Source: Haematococcus lacustris (lineage: Eukaryota > Chlorophyta > Chlorophyceae > Chlamydomonadales > Haematococcaceae). From it: DNA of 64,000 nt. Numbering within the stretch: position 1 is the first letter of the stretch; every line of letters begins with the position of its first letter. Below are positions 56,370 to 64,000 of the stretch, piece after piece. The stretch lies in the NCBI GenBank assembly GCA_030144725.1, contig JASKMD010000012.1, positions 7,177,095-7,241,094 on the forward strand, written 5' to 3'. The notes under the pieces are model-generated. The model saw nothing but the letters and a program-made list of their open reading frames with translations, had not been told where the DNA came from and did no database searches. The position numbers were made by a program, and so were the translations under genes.

Positions 56370-59300
56370 ATGAAAATTCGGATCGAGTGGCCAGTCACTC
56401 CCGGACCAGACCCAAGGTCCGGCCCGGACCAGACCAGACCAGACCTATCCGAGTCCTTCAGATATAGTTCACCCCACACTGCCCCTCCCTGCTCCAGAAA
56501 TGAGATCACCCTTGGGCCATTCCTGGACGTGGCAGCTGTGCACATCTTCAGCTTCCTGCCTGCTATGAAAGAGGCCAGTGAAAGCGACACCATCGCCAAG
56601 AAGTTTCAAGCCATCTTCAAAGCACTGTTGGCAGCCTTCCTTGAGTTCACAGTCGTGCTCTGCCAAGACTGCATCTGGCTCCAGCTGACAGCTCCAGATG
56701 TATACTCCCAGGATCATCTGTGCCAGCACATGCAGCGCTGCCATGGCTACCAGGAGGTGGCAGAAAAGGCAGCACAACAGCTGGCCAACGGAGAGCTTCT
56801 TCGTCGCAGACCTCGAGGGGTGATGGAGATCTTGAACGACATGTACAACCTGCAGCTGGCTGGTCCTGCCATGACAGCTGCCTTAACAGCATCAGCAGCA
56901 AGAGCAGCAGCTGTGCATCACAACACTGCACCTGACCAGCTGGGCCCATTGCCTGCAGCAGCAGGAGCAGCAGCTGGGCAGCACAGCCCTGCCCCTGGCC
57001 AGTGGGGCCCCCGGCCTGCATCAGCAGCAGCACCAGCAGGAGCAGCAGCTGGGCAGCACAGCCCTGCCCCTGGCCAGTGGGGCCCCTGGCCTGCATCAGC
57101 AGCAGCAGCAGCAGGAGCAGCAGCTGGCCAGCACAGCCCTGCCCCTGGCCAGTGGGGCTCCGGGTCTGCAGCAGCAGCACCAGCAGGAGCAGCAGCTGGG
57201 CAGCACAGCCCTGCCCCTGGCCAGTGGGGCCCCGGGCCTGCAGCAGCAGCAGGAGCAGCAGCTCTTGGGCAGCACAGCCCTGCCCCTGGCCTGTGGGACC
57301 CCGGGCCTGCAGCAGCAGCAGCAGGAGCAGCAGCTGGGCAGCACAGCCCTGCCCCTGGCCAGTGGGGCCCCCGGCCTGCACCAGCAGCAGCAGCAGCAGG
57401 AGCAGCAGCTGGGCAGCACAGCCCTGCCCCTGGCCAGTGGGGCCCCCGGCCTGCATCAGCAGCAGCAGCAGCAGGAGCAGCAGCTGAGCAGCACAGCCCT
57501 GCCCCTGGCCAGTGGGGCCCCCGGCCTGCATCAGCAGCAGCAGCAGCAGGAGCAGCAGCTGGGCAGCACAGCCCTGCCCCTGGCCAGTGGGGCTCCGGGT
57601 CTGCAGCAGCAGCAGGAGCAGCAGCTCTTGGGCAGCACAGCCCTGCCCCTGGCCTGTGGGACCCCGGGCCTGCAGCAGCAGCAGCAGGAGCAGCAGCTGG
57701 GCAGCACAGCCCTGCCCCTGGCCAGTGGGGCCCCCGGCCTGCATCAGCAGCAGCAGCAGCAGGAGCAGCAGCTGGGCAGCACAGCCCTGCCCCTGGCCAG
57801 TGGGGCCCCCGGCCTGCATCAGCAGCAGCAGCAGCAGGAGCAGCAGCTGGGCAGCACAGCCCTGCCCCTGGCCAGTGGGGCTCCGGGTCTGCAGCAGCAG
57901 CAGGAGCAGCAGCTCTTGGGCAGCACAGCCCTGCCCCTGGCCTGTGGGACCCCGGGCCTGCAGCAGCAGCAGCAGGAGCAGCAGCTGGGCAGCACAGCCC
58001 TGCCCCTGGCCTGTGGGGCCCCCGGCCTGCATCAGCAGCAGGAGCAGCAGCTGGGCAGCACAGCCCTGCCCCTGGCCAGTGGGGCCCCCGGCCTGCATCA
58101 GCAGCAGGAGCAGCAGCTGGGCAGCACAGCCCTGCCCCTGGCCAGTGGGGCCCCCGGCCTGCATCAGCAGCAGCACCAGCAGGAGCAGCAGCTCCTGGGC
58201 AGCACAGCCCTGCCCCTGGCCAGTGGGGCTCCGGGTGTGCAGCAGCAGCAGGAGGAGCAGCAGCTGGGCAGCACAGCCCTGGCCCTGGCCTGTGGGGCCC
58301 CCGGCCTGCATCAGCAGCAGGAGCAGCAGCTGGGCAGCACAGCCCTGCCCCTGGCCAGTGGGGCCCCAGGTCTGCAGCAGCAGGAGCACCAGCAGGAGCA
58401 GCAGCTCCTGGGCAGCACAGCCCTGCCCCTGGCCAGTGGGGCCCCGGGTCTGCAGCAGCAGCAGGAGACGAGCTTCCATACACAGCAGAACAGTTACAAC
58501 AGCAAGCACCAGTGACAGAGGCCATGAAGCTGTACCGGAAAGGAAGGTATGGTCAGCCTCCGTTGTGCGAGTTAGAGAAAGACCCCAGCTGGAGGAAGGG
58601 CCGCAAAGATCTGGCTAGAAGGGTTTGTGAGATCAAGAAGCTGATCAGGCTCAGTGATTGGTATCTAGAGACTCAGTGCTCTGTGGCCAAGAGCAAGCAG
58701 GAAGCTTTGGACCAACTGTGCCATGCAACCAGGGGCATAGGAGCATGGAGTAGCCAGTTGAAGTGGCTAGAAGCACTCCAGGGGCAGCTGCAGCCTCCCA
58801 CCTCCCCCACACCCCTGGCAGCAGCTGGCAGGCTGACAGGGCTGCTGCAGGCTCCCACCTCCCCCACACCCCTGGCAGCAGCTGGCAGGCTGACAGGGCT
58901 GGAGCAGCCTCCCACCTCCCCCACACCCCTGGCAGCAGCTGGCAGGCTGACAGGGCTGGAGCAGCCTCCCTACTCACCCACACCCCTGGCAGCAGCTGGC
59001 AGGCTGACAGGGCTGCAGCAGCCTCCCTACTCCCCCACACCCCTGGCAGCAGCTGGCAGTGGGGCAGGGCAGCTGCAGCCTCCTACCTCCCCCACACCCC
59101 TGGCAGCAGCTGGCAGGCTGACAGGGCTGCTGCAGCCTCACTACTCCCCCACACCCCTGGCAGCAGCTGGCAGGCTGACAGGGCAGCTGCAGCCTCCCAC
59201 CTCCCCCACACCCCTGGCAGCAGCTGGCAGGCTGACAGGGCTGCTGCAGCCTCACTACTCCCCCACACCCCTGGCAGCAGCTGGCAGGCTGACAGGGCTG

Positions 59301-60719
59301 CTGCAGGCTCCCACCTCCCCCACACCCCTGGCAGCAGCTGGCAGGCTGACAGGGCTGGAGCAGCCTCCCTACTCACCCACACCCCTGGCAGCAGCTGGCA
59401 GGCTGACAGGGCTGCTGCAGGCTCCCACCTCCCCCACACCCCTGGCAGCAGCTGGCAGTGGGGCAGGGCAGCTGCAGCCTCCTACCTCCCCCACACCCCT
59501 GGCAGCAGCTGGCAGGCTGACAGGGCTGCTGCAGGCTCCCACCTCCCCCACACCCCTGGCAGCAGCTGGCAGGCTGACAGGGCTGCTGCAGCCTCACTAC
59601 TCCCCCACACCCCTGGCAGCAGCTGGCAGGCTGACAGGGCTGCTGCAGGCTCCCACCTCCCCCACACCCCTGGCAGCAGCTGGCAGGCTGACAGGGCTGG
59701 AGCAGCCTCCCTACTCACCCACACCCCTGGCAGCAGCTGGCAGGCTGACAGGGCTGCAGCAGCCTCCCTACTCCCCCACACCCCTGGCAGCAGCTGGCAG
59801 TGGGGCAGGGCAGCTGCAGCCTCCTACCTCCCCCACACCCCTGGCAGCAGCTGGCAGGCTGACAGGGCTGCTGCAGGCTCCCACCTCCCCCACACCCCTG
59901 GCAGCAGCTGGCAGGCTGACAGGGCTGCTGCAGCCTCACTACTCCCCCACACCCCTGGCAGCAGCTGGCAGGCTGACAGGGCAGCTGCAGCCTCCCACCT
60001 CCCCCACACCCCTGGCAGCAGCTGGCAGGCTGACAGGGCAGCTGCAGCCTCCTACCTCCCCCACACCCCTGGCAGCAGCTGGCAGGCTGACAGGGCTGCT
60101 GCAGGCTCCCACCTTCCCCACACCCCTGGCAGCAGCTGGCAGGCTGACAGGGCTGCTGCAGCCTCACTACTCTCCCACACCCCTGGCAGCAGCTGGCAGG
60201 CTGACAGGGCTGCTGCAGGCTCCCACCTCCCCCACACCCCTGGCAGCAGCTGGCAGTGGGGCAGGGCAGCTGCAGCCTCCTACCTCCCCCACACCCCAGG
60301 CAGCAGCTGGCAGTGGGGCAGGGCTGTTGCAGCCCCCCACCTACCCCACACCCATGGCAGCAGCTGGCAGTGGGGCAGGGCTGTTGCAGCCCCCCACCTC
60401 CCCCACACCCCTGGCAGCAGTTGGCAATGGGGCAGGGTTGCAGCTAGGGCTTGGTTGCCCTATGCCATGCACAGTGGAGCATGCAGTGTCAGCCTTTTTG
60501 TCCCACAGTGCCAAGAACCTCAAGAAGACTACGGGCTTAATGACTGGCTGCAATGTGTTTGTCTGCTTGGCTGGAGCTGTTGGTGAGAAGCAGCCAATGG
60601 CGCTATGGCCTCCTTGTGCAGAGGCCACCAAAGATGTCTACAAGAAGGCAGCTGCCACAATCAACCAGCTGCAAGGGAGAGAGCGCAAGGCTACTCGTGT
60701 TGCTACTAAGAAGCACTAG
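56370..60719 (+). CDS. 1449-codon protein with two tandem-repeat domains, unrecognised
   Basis: One uninterrupted frame. The unique N-terminal part (about residues 1-190) includes IAKKFQAIFKALLAAFLEF and a Cys/His cluster CQDC ... HLCQHMQRCH that could bind zinc. Array 1 (about 190-698) repeats ~25 residues containing GQHSPAPGQWGPRPA. A unique middle (about 699-800) has KDPSWRKGRKDLARRVCEIK and SDWYLETQCSVAKSKQEALD. Array 2 (about 805-1357) repeats 19 residues containing PTSPTPLAAAGRLTG. A unique C-terminus ends with ATKDVYKKAAATINQLQGRE and a basic tail. Keeping one frame over 4.3 kb, through unique parts on each side of the arrays, supports a real protein. The start is uncertain: the ATG at 56370 precedes low-complexity sequence, and ATG 56565 (MKEASESD) is an alternative. 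It is flanked by direct repeats, so it may be element-borne. Confidence 0.6.
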   Translation: MKIRIEWPVTPGPDPRSGPDQTRPDLSESFRYSSPHTAPPCSRNEITLGPFLDVAAVHIFSFLPAMKEASESDTIAKKFQAIFKALLAAFLEFTVVLCQDCIWLQLTAPDVYSQDHLCQHMQRCHGYQEVAEKAAQQLANGELLRRRPRGVMEILNDMYNLQLAGPAMTAALTASAARAAAVHHNTAPDQLGPLPAAAGAAAGQHSPAPGQWGPRPASAAAPAGAAAGQHSPAPGQWGPWPASAAAAAGAAAGQHSPAPGQWGSGSAAAAPAGAAAGQHSPAPGQWGPGPAAAAGAAALGQHSPAPGLWDPGPAAAAAGAAAGQHSPAPGQWGPRPAPAAAAAGAAAGQHSPAPGQWGPRPASAAAAAGAAAEQHSPAPGQWGPRPASAAAAAGAAAGQHSPAPGQWGSGSAAAAGAAALGQHSPAPGLWDPGPAAAAAGAAAGQHSPAPGQWGPRPASAAAAAGAAAGQHSPAPGQWGPRPASAAAAAGAAAGQHSPAPGQWGSGSAAAAGAAALGQHSPAPGLWDPGPAAAAAGAAAGQHSPAPGLWGPRPASAAGAAAGQHSPAPGQWGPRPASAAGAAAGQHSPAPGQWGPRPASAAAPAGAAAPGQHSPAPGQWGSGCAAAAGGAAAGQHSPGPGLWGPRPASAAGAAAGQHSPAPGQWGPRSAAAGAPAGAAAPGQHSPAPGQWGPGSAAAAGDELPYTAEQLQQQAPVTEAMKLYRKGRYGQPPLCELEKDPSWRKGRKDLARRVCEIKKLIRLSDWYLETQCSVAKSKQEALDQLCHATRGIGAWSSQLKWLEALQGQLQPPTSPTPLAAAGRLTGLLQAPTSPTPLAAAGRLTGLEQPPTSPTPLAAAGRLTGLEQPPYSPTPLAAAGRLTGLQQPPYSPTPLAAAGSGAGQLQPPTSPTPLAAAGRLTGLLQPHYSPTPLAAAGRLTGQLQPPTSPTPLAAAGRLTGLLQPHYSPTPLAAAGRLTGLLQAPTSPTPLAAAGRLTGLEQPPYSPTPLAAAGRLTGLLQAPTSPTPLAAAGSGAGQLQPPTSPTPLAAAGRLTGLLQAPTSPTPLAAAGRLTGLLQPHYSPTPLAAAGRLTGLLQAPTSPTPLAAAGRLTGLEQPPYSPTPLAAAGRLTGLQQPPYSPTPLAAAGSGAGQLQPPTSPTPLAAAGRLTGLLQAPTSPTPLAAAGRLTGLLQPHYSPTPLAAAGRLTGQLQPPTSPTPLAAAGRLTGQLQPPTSPTPLAAAGRLTGLLQAPTFPTPLAAAGRLTGLLQPHYSPTPLAAAGRLTGLLQAPTSPTPLAAAGSGAGQLQPPTSPTPQAAAGSGAGLLQPPTYPTPMAAAGSGAGLLQPPTSPTPLAAVGNGAGLQLGLGCPMPCTVEHAVSAFLSHSAKNLKKTTGLMTGCNVFVCLAGAVGEKQPMALWPPCAEATKDVYKKAAATINQLQGRERKATRVATKKH
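56940..58465 (+). repeat. 75-base tandem array 1 within the 1449-codon ORF
   Basis: About 20 units, mostly 75 bases with shorter variants of 60-72. The core is GGGCAGCACAGCCCTGCCCC with variable CAG/GCA runs. All unit lengths are multiples of three. The absence of stops in most other frames produces several spurious long ORFs on both strands. Confidence 0.95.
58785..60440 (+). repeat. 57-base tandem array 2 within the 1449-codon ORF
   Basis: About 29 units of exactly 57 bases (core CCCACACCCCTGGCAGCAGC). Higher-order patterns recur, for example blocks with TCACTACTCC or GGCAGTGGGGCAGGGCA variants, pointing to repeated segmental duplication or unequal exchange. Confidence 0.95.
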
Positions 60720-61904
60720 ACTTAAACCAAGCATACTAAGCACTTGGATACTCTGGCGCTTTGCGTCATGCTTATTTCTCGCGTGTTTCTTGTGTGTTTC
60801 GCGTCCTGCTTGCGTTCGCATGTGACCTGACCTGACCTGACTGGGTCCAACACATGTACAACATGTACAACATCGAATCGGTCGTTCCGCTGCAAATGCA
60901 ATATTCTCCGCAACCCGCTTATCGAAGTCAAGGCTACCTAACGTCGAAGTCGAAGTCACCTAACGTCGAAGTCAGAGACAAGCAGACAGGCAAACAAACG
61001 TCCGCATACAAATGGGGACATTAGTGCGAGCATGTATGCGAAACAGCGAAACAGCAAGTCCGTCTCCAGACCTGTCTCCAGCCCTGTCAAAAATATTGGG
61101 CTGACCCCAGCAGTGGCTGGGCTGGCAGCGGTCGTGCTTGGCCCACGCCCACTCCCCACGCCTGCTCAGACCTGGGTCCGGCCCAGACCATCTCACTTTT
61201 CCTCACTCCGCCCGAGCCTGGTCCGAGCCCCCGTTCTACCCTAACTTTCTTAACAAGAGAAAACCTTAACAAAAACCTTAACACACGCGGCCCGACCGCG
61301 TCCTGCACTCGTTCTTGCCGTGATGAATGGCGAAGCGGCCCTGATTGGGATGCTGGCCCCGAGTGGGCTCATAATGCAGTCCTACAGCAAAGGGAGTTAG
61401 GCATAGTTAGAGCTATACGCAAAGCTATAGCGTGCGCCCGGTGTTTCACTATGATGTAACTCTGCGTGGAGAAGGCTATGTAAGAAAGGCTGGCTGTAGT
61501 TTAGGGGGCCGTATTTCAGATATGGCGAGGACGCTATCGTTCCGTTATATGGGGCGGTGGCGAGGATGATGGCAGTAAGCATAGCGCAAATGCACAAGTC
61601 AGTGCAGTCGTGCAAGTCAGGTTGCAAGTCAGGACTAGCTAGTCAAACACTCTCCGCTCTAGCGGGACTAGCGAAGTATTCTCCGGGGAGCTCTACGGCG
61701 CTACGGGAGGCACACGGGATACAATATCAGCATTATCACGGTTAACAAGCTAGTCAAGCCTGTGTGTTTGCTGTGCTAGGCGCAAATAGCCTTGTCGAAC
61801 AAAAGGACAACAATGGCTGCGCGGCTTGCTCAGCGGCTTGCTTAGCGGCTTAGAGGCTTGCATGCCGGCGCACCACTACCACTAGCTCTCAACTCATATC
61901 AGCC
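60720..61904. other. Intergenic / element interior
   Basis: Contains CCTGACCTGACCTGACT pentamers near 60823-60842 and two copies of ACCTAACGTCGAAGTC (60936-60951, 60958-60973). No gene recognised. Confidence 0.45.
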
Positions 61905-62455
61905 CCCCAATGTCCTCATATATGTCATCTGCCAATATTATTTCTATTGCTGCAGATGTGCATATGTGTAGGGTAGCCTTTGATTCAGCGGTCAGCACAA
62001 ATATAAGACAACTCTTTGAGTTTTGGCTGGATTTAATGTTGGCTGCAAACTCCTACCTGCTCCAGCTGAGCCGCAGCTGCAGTTGGGAAAAGCTGTTTAC
62101 GTGTGCTGTGGTGTACTCGAAAACTCCTGCATCATCAGATGTTCGTCGGGTAACATGTGCTGGCGCAGGAGTGGTGGCACTTGCTGCGTGAACCTGACCT
62201 CGCGGTCTAGCAGCAGCGCCTATGCGTAGAGCACCAACAACACGCCTGCACTGCGCGATGTCTTGAGGGTGGCCGGCGGATCCCAACCACCCTGCCGACC
62301 ACAATCGAAGCAGCTACTGGTTGCTGCCGTAACTAGAGTCCGCGTTTAAGCCATGCCGCGCGGGGCTAAAGACATCGGCCTGCTCCCGGAGCAATCGGTC
62401 GCATGTGACGGTCTTACATGCCAAAACATCAGAGTTGGGAGGCCCTGACTTCAGG
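61905..62455 (+). repeat. Flanking direct repeat, right copy
   Basis: Same orientation as 55860-56330, about 6 kb away. A + strand frame (61910-62191) and minus-strand frames across it read similar peptides in both copies (for example SAGHPQDIAQCRR), so the repeat may derive from coding sequence. It ends at GGAGGCCCTGA next to Fanzor relic J. Confidence 0.8.
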
Positions 62456-62585
62456 CCCCGCACATCCTTAGAATGCCGCAGGCTCCAGGATGGGCGCAAC
62501 AGCCGCTGGTTGACCTGGCCTGCTGGGGGTACCCCAGTCTGCGGGCCTAGGCCGGTCATTTGACAGGTCGCCGTCCAACCAGAGG
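62456..62585 (-). pseudogene. Fanzor relic J (zinc-finger-region fragment)
   Basis: The minus-strand reading gives GLGPQTGVPPAGQVNQRLLR and PSWSLRHSKDVRGLKS, matching the stretch between RuvC-II and the Pro-rich linker in other copies. About 130 bases only. Confidence 0.55.
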
Positions 62586-62954
62586 GCCGGCAACCGGAGT
62601 GGGGCGGAAGTAACATTTAGGACCTTACAAGCGAACTTTAACCAACATAGTTTACAAAACCTGATTGACGTATGCCTAATAGAGCGCGACTGGTTAAAGA
62701 TGGTTTAACATTCCGGGTCACGCTCTAATGCCTAATTCGCAGCTGCGAATTTGTGGCAGCTGCGATTTGGAGAGGGAGAGGAGGTCAGGCTGACTCTCCC
62801 TCTCATCTCCTCTTGCTTGTTGCTGTAAGCCTCTCGCCACCCCAAAAAATAAGAAGATACCTCCCACTCCTCCTCACCCTTACCTTCATTCCCTTCCCCA
62901 AGGCCAAGAGAACGGCCACGTGCGGTGGGCGTGGCTGTAGCACCAGGCGGCTAA

Positions 62955-63143
62955 CAGCAACGTGCTCGGTCACGGTCATCTCACCAACAGCTGTCCCTTG
63001 CCGTCAGGGCTGTTACAGGGCAGCGGGGCTTCCGCTCTGTATTGGTGCATCGTGCTCCAACCGTTTGTCAGCTACCTCAACTTCGTGCAGCTGGTCACCC
63101 CCGCCATTGGCTGCACCCCTGATAACTATCCGACCGGTCTTTA
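62955..63143 (+). pseudogene. Possible reverse-transcriptase fragment
   Basis: One frame reads SCPLPSGLLQGSGASALYWC then IVLQPFVSYLNFVQL, which resembles the G-x-x-Q-G-x-x-x-S/A-P motif and following helix of non-LTR retrotransposon reverse transcriptases. No catalytic YxDD box is found nearby. It could be chance similarity. Confidence 0.3.
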
Positions 63144-64000
63144 AGAATTTTACAGCGATTTTTGCGCAGGGCGGTGCAGCTCATCAAAGCGAAGCTAGCG
63201 GGCTGCTCGGGCTGATGTGCACCTGTGCCGGGGCGGGCGGGGGTGCTGGGAGATCGGGTCGCGTTGTGCCGGAAACGGCCTGCTTAGTGGGGCTGTGATC
63301 AGCGAACAGCTAACGCGCTCAGCGGCCCAACTTTTCAACTGTTTGAATTTTTGTCGGGCGCAGTACCCCCCTGACATGTGTTCTAGTGCTAGTGCTAGTG
63401 CTGGCGTGTGGCCTGTCTCTGCACCCGAACAGCGTGCAACTCGTGTCACGTCAAATTCCTTGATATAAGCACTTTTTCCGGCTGCCATAACTGTCCAACG
63501 AGGACGTCAAATGATGGATTGCCAGTTCAGCGCGGCTCCTTGTGTGGTCACCTAACGTGTATGGTAAACAGAAACGCGTTGTCTTGATGTGTGGCCCGTT
63601 TCATGTGGGGGGGTGAACACTCATATCAGCTCAGTTTATGCATCTTTTTGACTGATCCTAGTTGCGTCTGGCTGCAAAAGCACCGATGCGGTAACCACCT
63701 TGACATTGCTGTCACATGTGGACTGAACCCGTGTTGAAGAATGCTGTTGCATGCTGATTGGAAAAATAGTTTGGATGCGCCAATCACGCCGCGCTGGGTC
63801 CAGGCTGCCTCTAGCTGTCGCTAAGAGTGTCTGCGTGGCGCCAGAACACGTCGCGTGTTGGGGGCCAGCCACCCGGCAAATCGCTGGGGCTGGCTGCACT
63901 CTAGTCAGGCCATAAGCAGCTCATCGCACAGTCGGCGGCCTCATCCGTGCAGAAATGAGTAAGAAAGTTATCTCTTAAGCCACGGGGGTGCAGCCAATGG
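63144..64000. other. Window end, no gene seen
   Basis: Contains a CTAGTGCTAGTGCTAGTGCTGG short tandem at 63384-63405. No supported coding sequence. Confidence 0.4.

Noticed and set aside
56647..58618. Several long overlapping frames on both strands inside array 1
   Set aside because: Units are multiples of three and lack stops in most frames. Only the frame continuing through unique sequence on both sides (56370-60719) is credible.
58785..60440. CRISPR-like regular array
   Set aside because: The 57-base units are contiguous with no unique spacers, and lie in a eukaryotic reading frame.
55860..62455. Classical LTR retrotransposon
   Set aside because: No protease, integrase or reverse transcriptase between the repeats, no clear TG...CA ends, and no primer-binding site seen. 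Kept only as a repeat-flanked unit.
24158..64000. tRNA or rRNA genes
   Set aside because: I looked for T-loop-like GGTTCGANNCC and rRNA core words on both strands and saw no convincing cloverleaf or rRNA segment. A tRNAscan run would settle this.

Overview
The window looks like nuclear DNA of a green alga, probably a chlamydomonadalean of the Haematococcus/Chlamydomonas type. This is inferred from short exons with GT-AG (and some GC-AG) introns, GC-rich coding sequence, many CAG/CTG and G-rich simple repeats, a plant-type domain order in the FAD synthase gene, and many decayed Fanzor (eukaryotic TnpB-like) nuclease copies. I see no bacterial operons, CRISPR arrays, rRNA or tRNA genes. Gene models were built by hand from splice sites, reading phase and family motifs. 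Function names rest on remembered family motifs, not on a search.

Layout, left to right. 1-5.4 kb: repeat-rich DNA with a 1.57-kb direct duplication, each copy holding a long fold-back, and a separate 0.2-kb fold-back beside telomere-like repeats. 5.5-8.1 kb: two fused, broken Fanzor copies on the + strand followed by a conserved 3' flank. 8.7-9.8 kb: an O6-alkylguanine-DNA alkyltransferase gene. 11.0-12.6 kb: a VPS37-like ESCRT-I gene. 13.1-19.8 kb: a 13-exon FAD synthase gene with an FADS/PAPS-reductase-like domain followed by a MoCF/molybdopterin-binding domain, carrying an antisense Fanzor relic in intron 4. 20.6-24.2 kb: an 11-exon ERGIC3/Erv46-type cargo receptor. 25.3-26.8 kb: an unrecognised multi-exon gene. 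27.0-36.9 kb: a mobile-element zone with Fanzor relics on both strands. One relic has a (GGGGC)n array inside an intron; another is split by a 2.6-kb non-autonomous DNA transposon. 37.1-41.3 kb (minus): a complete 9-exon allantoinase gene. 41.7-43.3 kb: a second, hexameric G-rich array and further Fanzor 3' ends. 43.7-49.4 kb: a Ser/Thr protein kinase gene. 50.9-51.6 kb: a 12/14-bp minisatellite. 53.4-62.6 kb: another Fanzor relic, a coiled-coil/SAP-like element protein, and a 1449-codon ORF with two internal tandem arrays lying between two ~0.5-kb direct repeats. The last 1.4 kb is nearly featureless apart from a possible reverse-transcriptase fragment.

The host genes are unrelated housekeeping functions: DNA repair, endosomal sorting, flavin cofactor synthesis, ER-Golgi transport, ureide catabolism and signalling. 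What ties the window together is the Fanzor family. At least nine fragments share RuvC motifs. Two different structured or conserved non-coding 3' flanks recur directly after the stop codons and sometimes stand alone. In the established biology of Fanzor/TnpB elements, the guide (omega) RNA is encoded at the 3' end of the ORF, so these two flanks are the best candidates here for an undescribed RNA component. No copy in the window appears intact.
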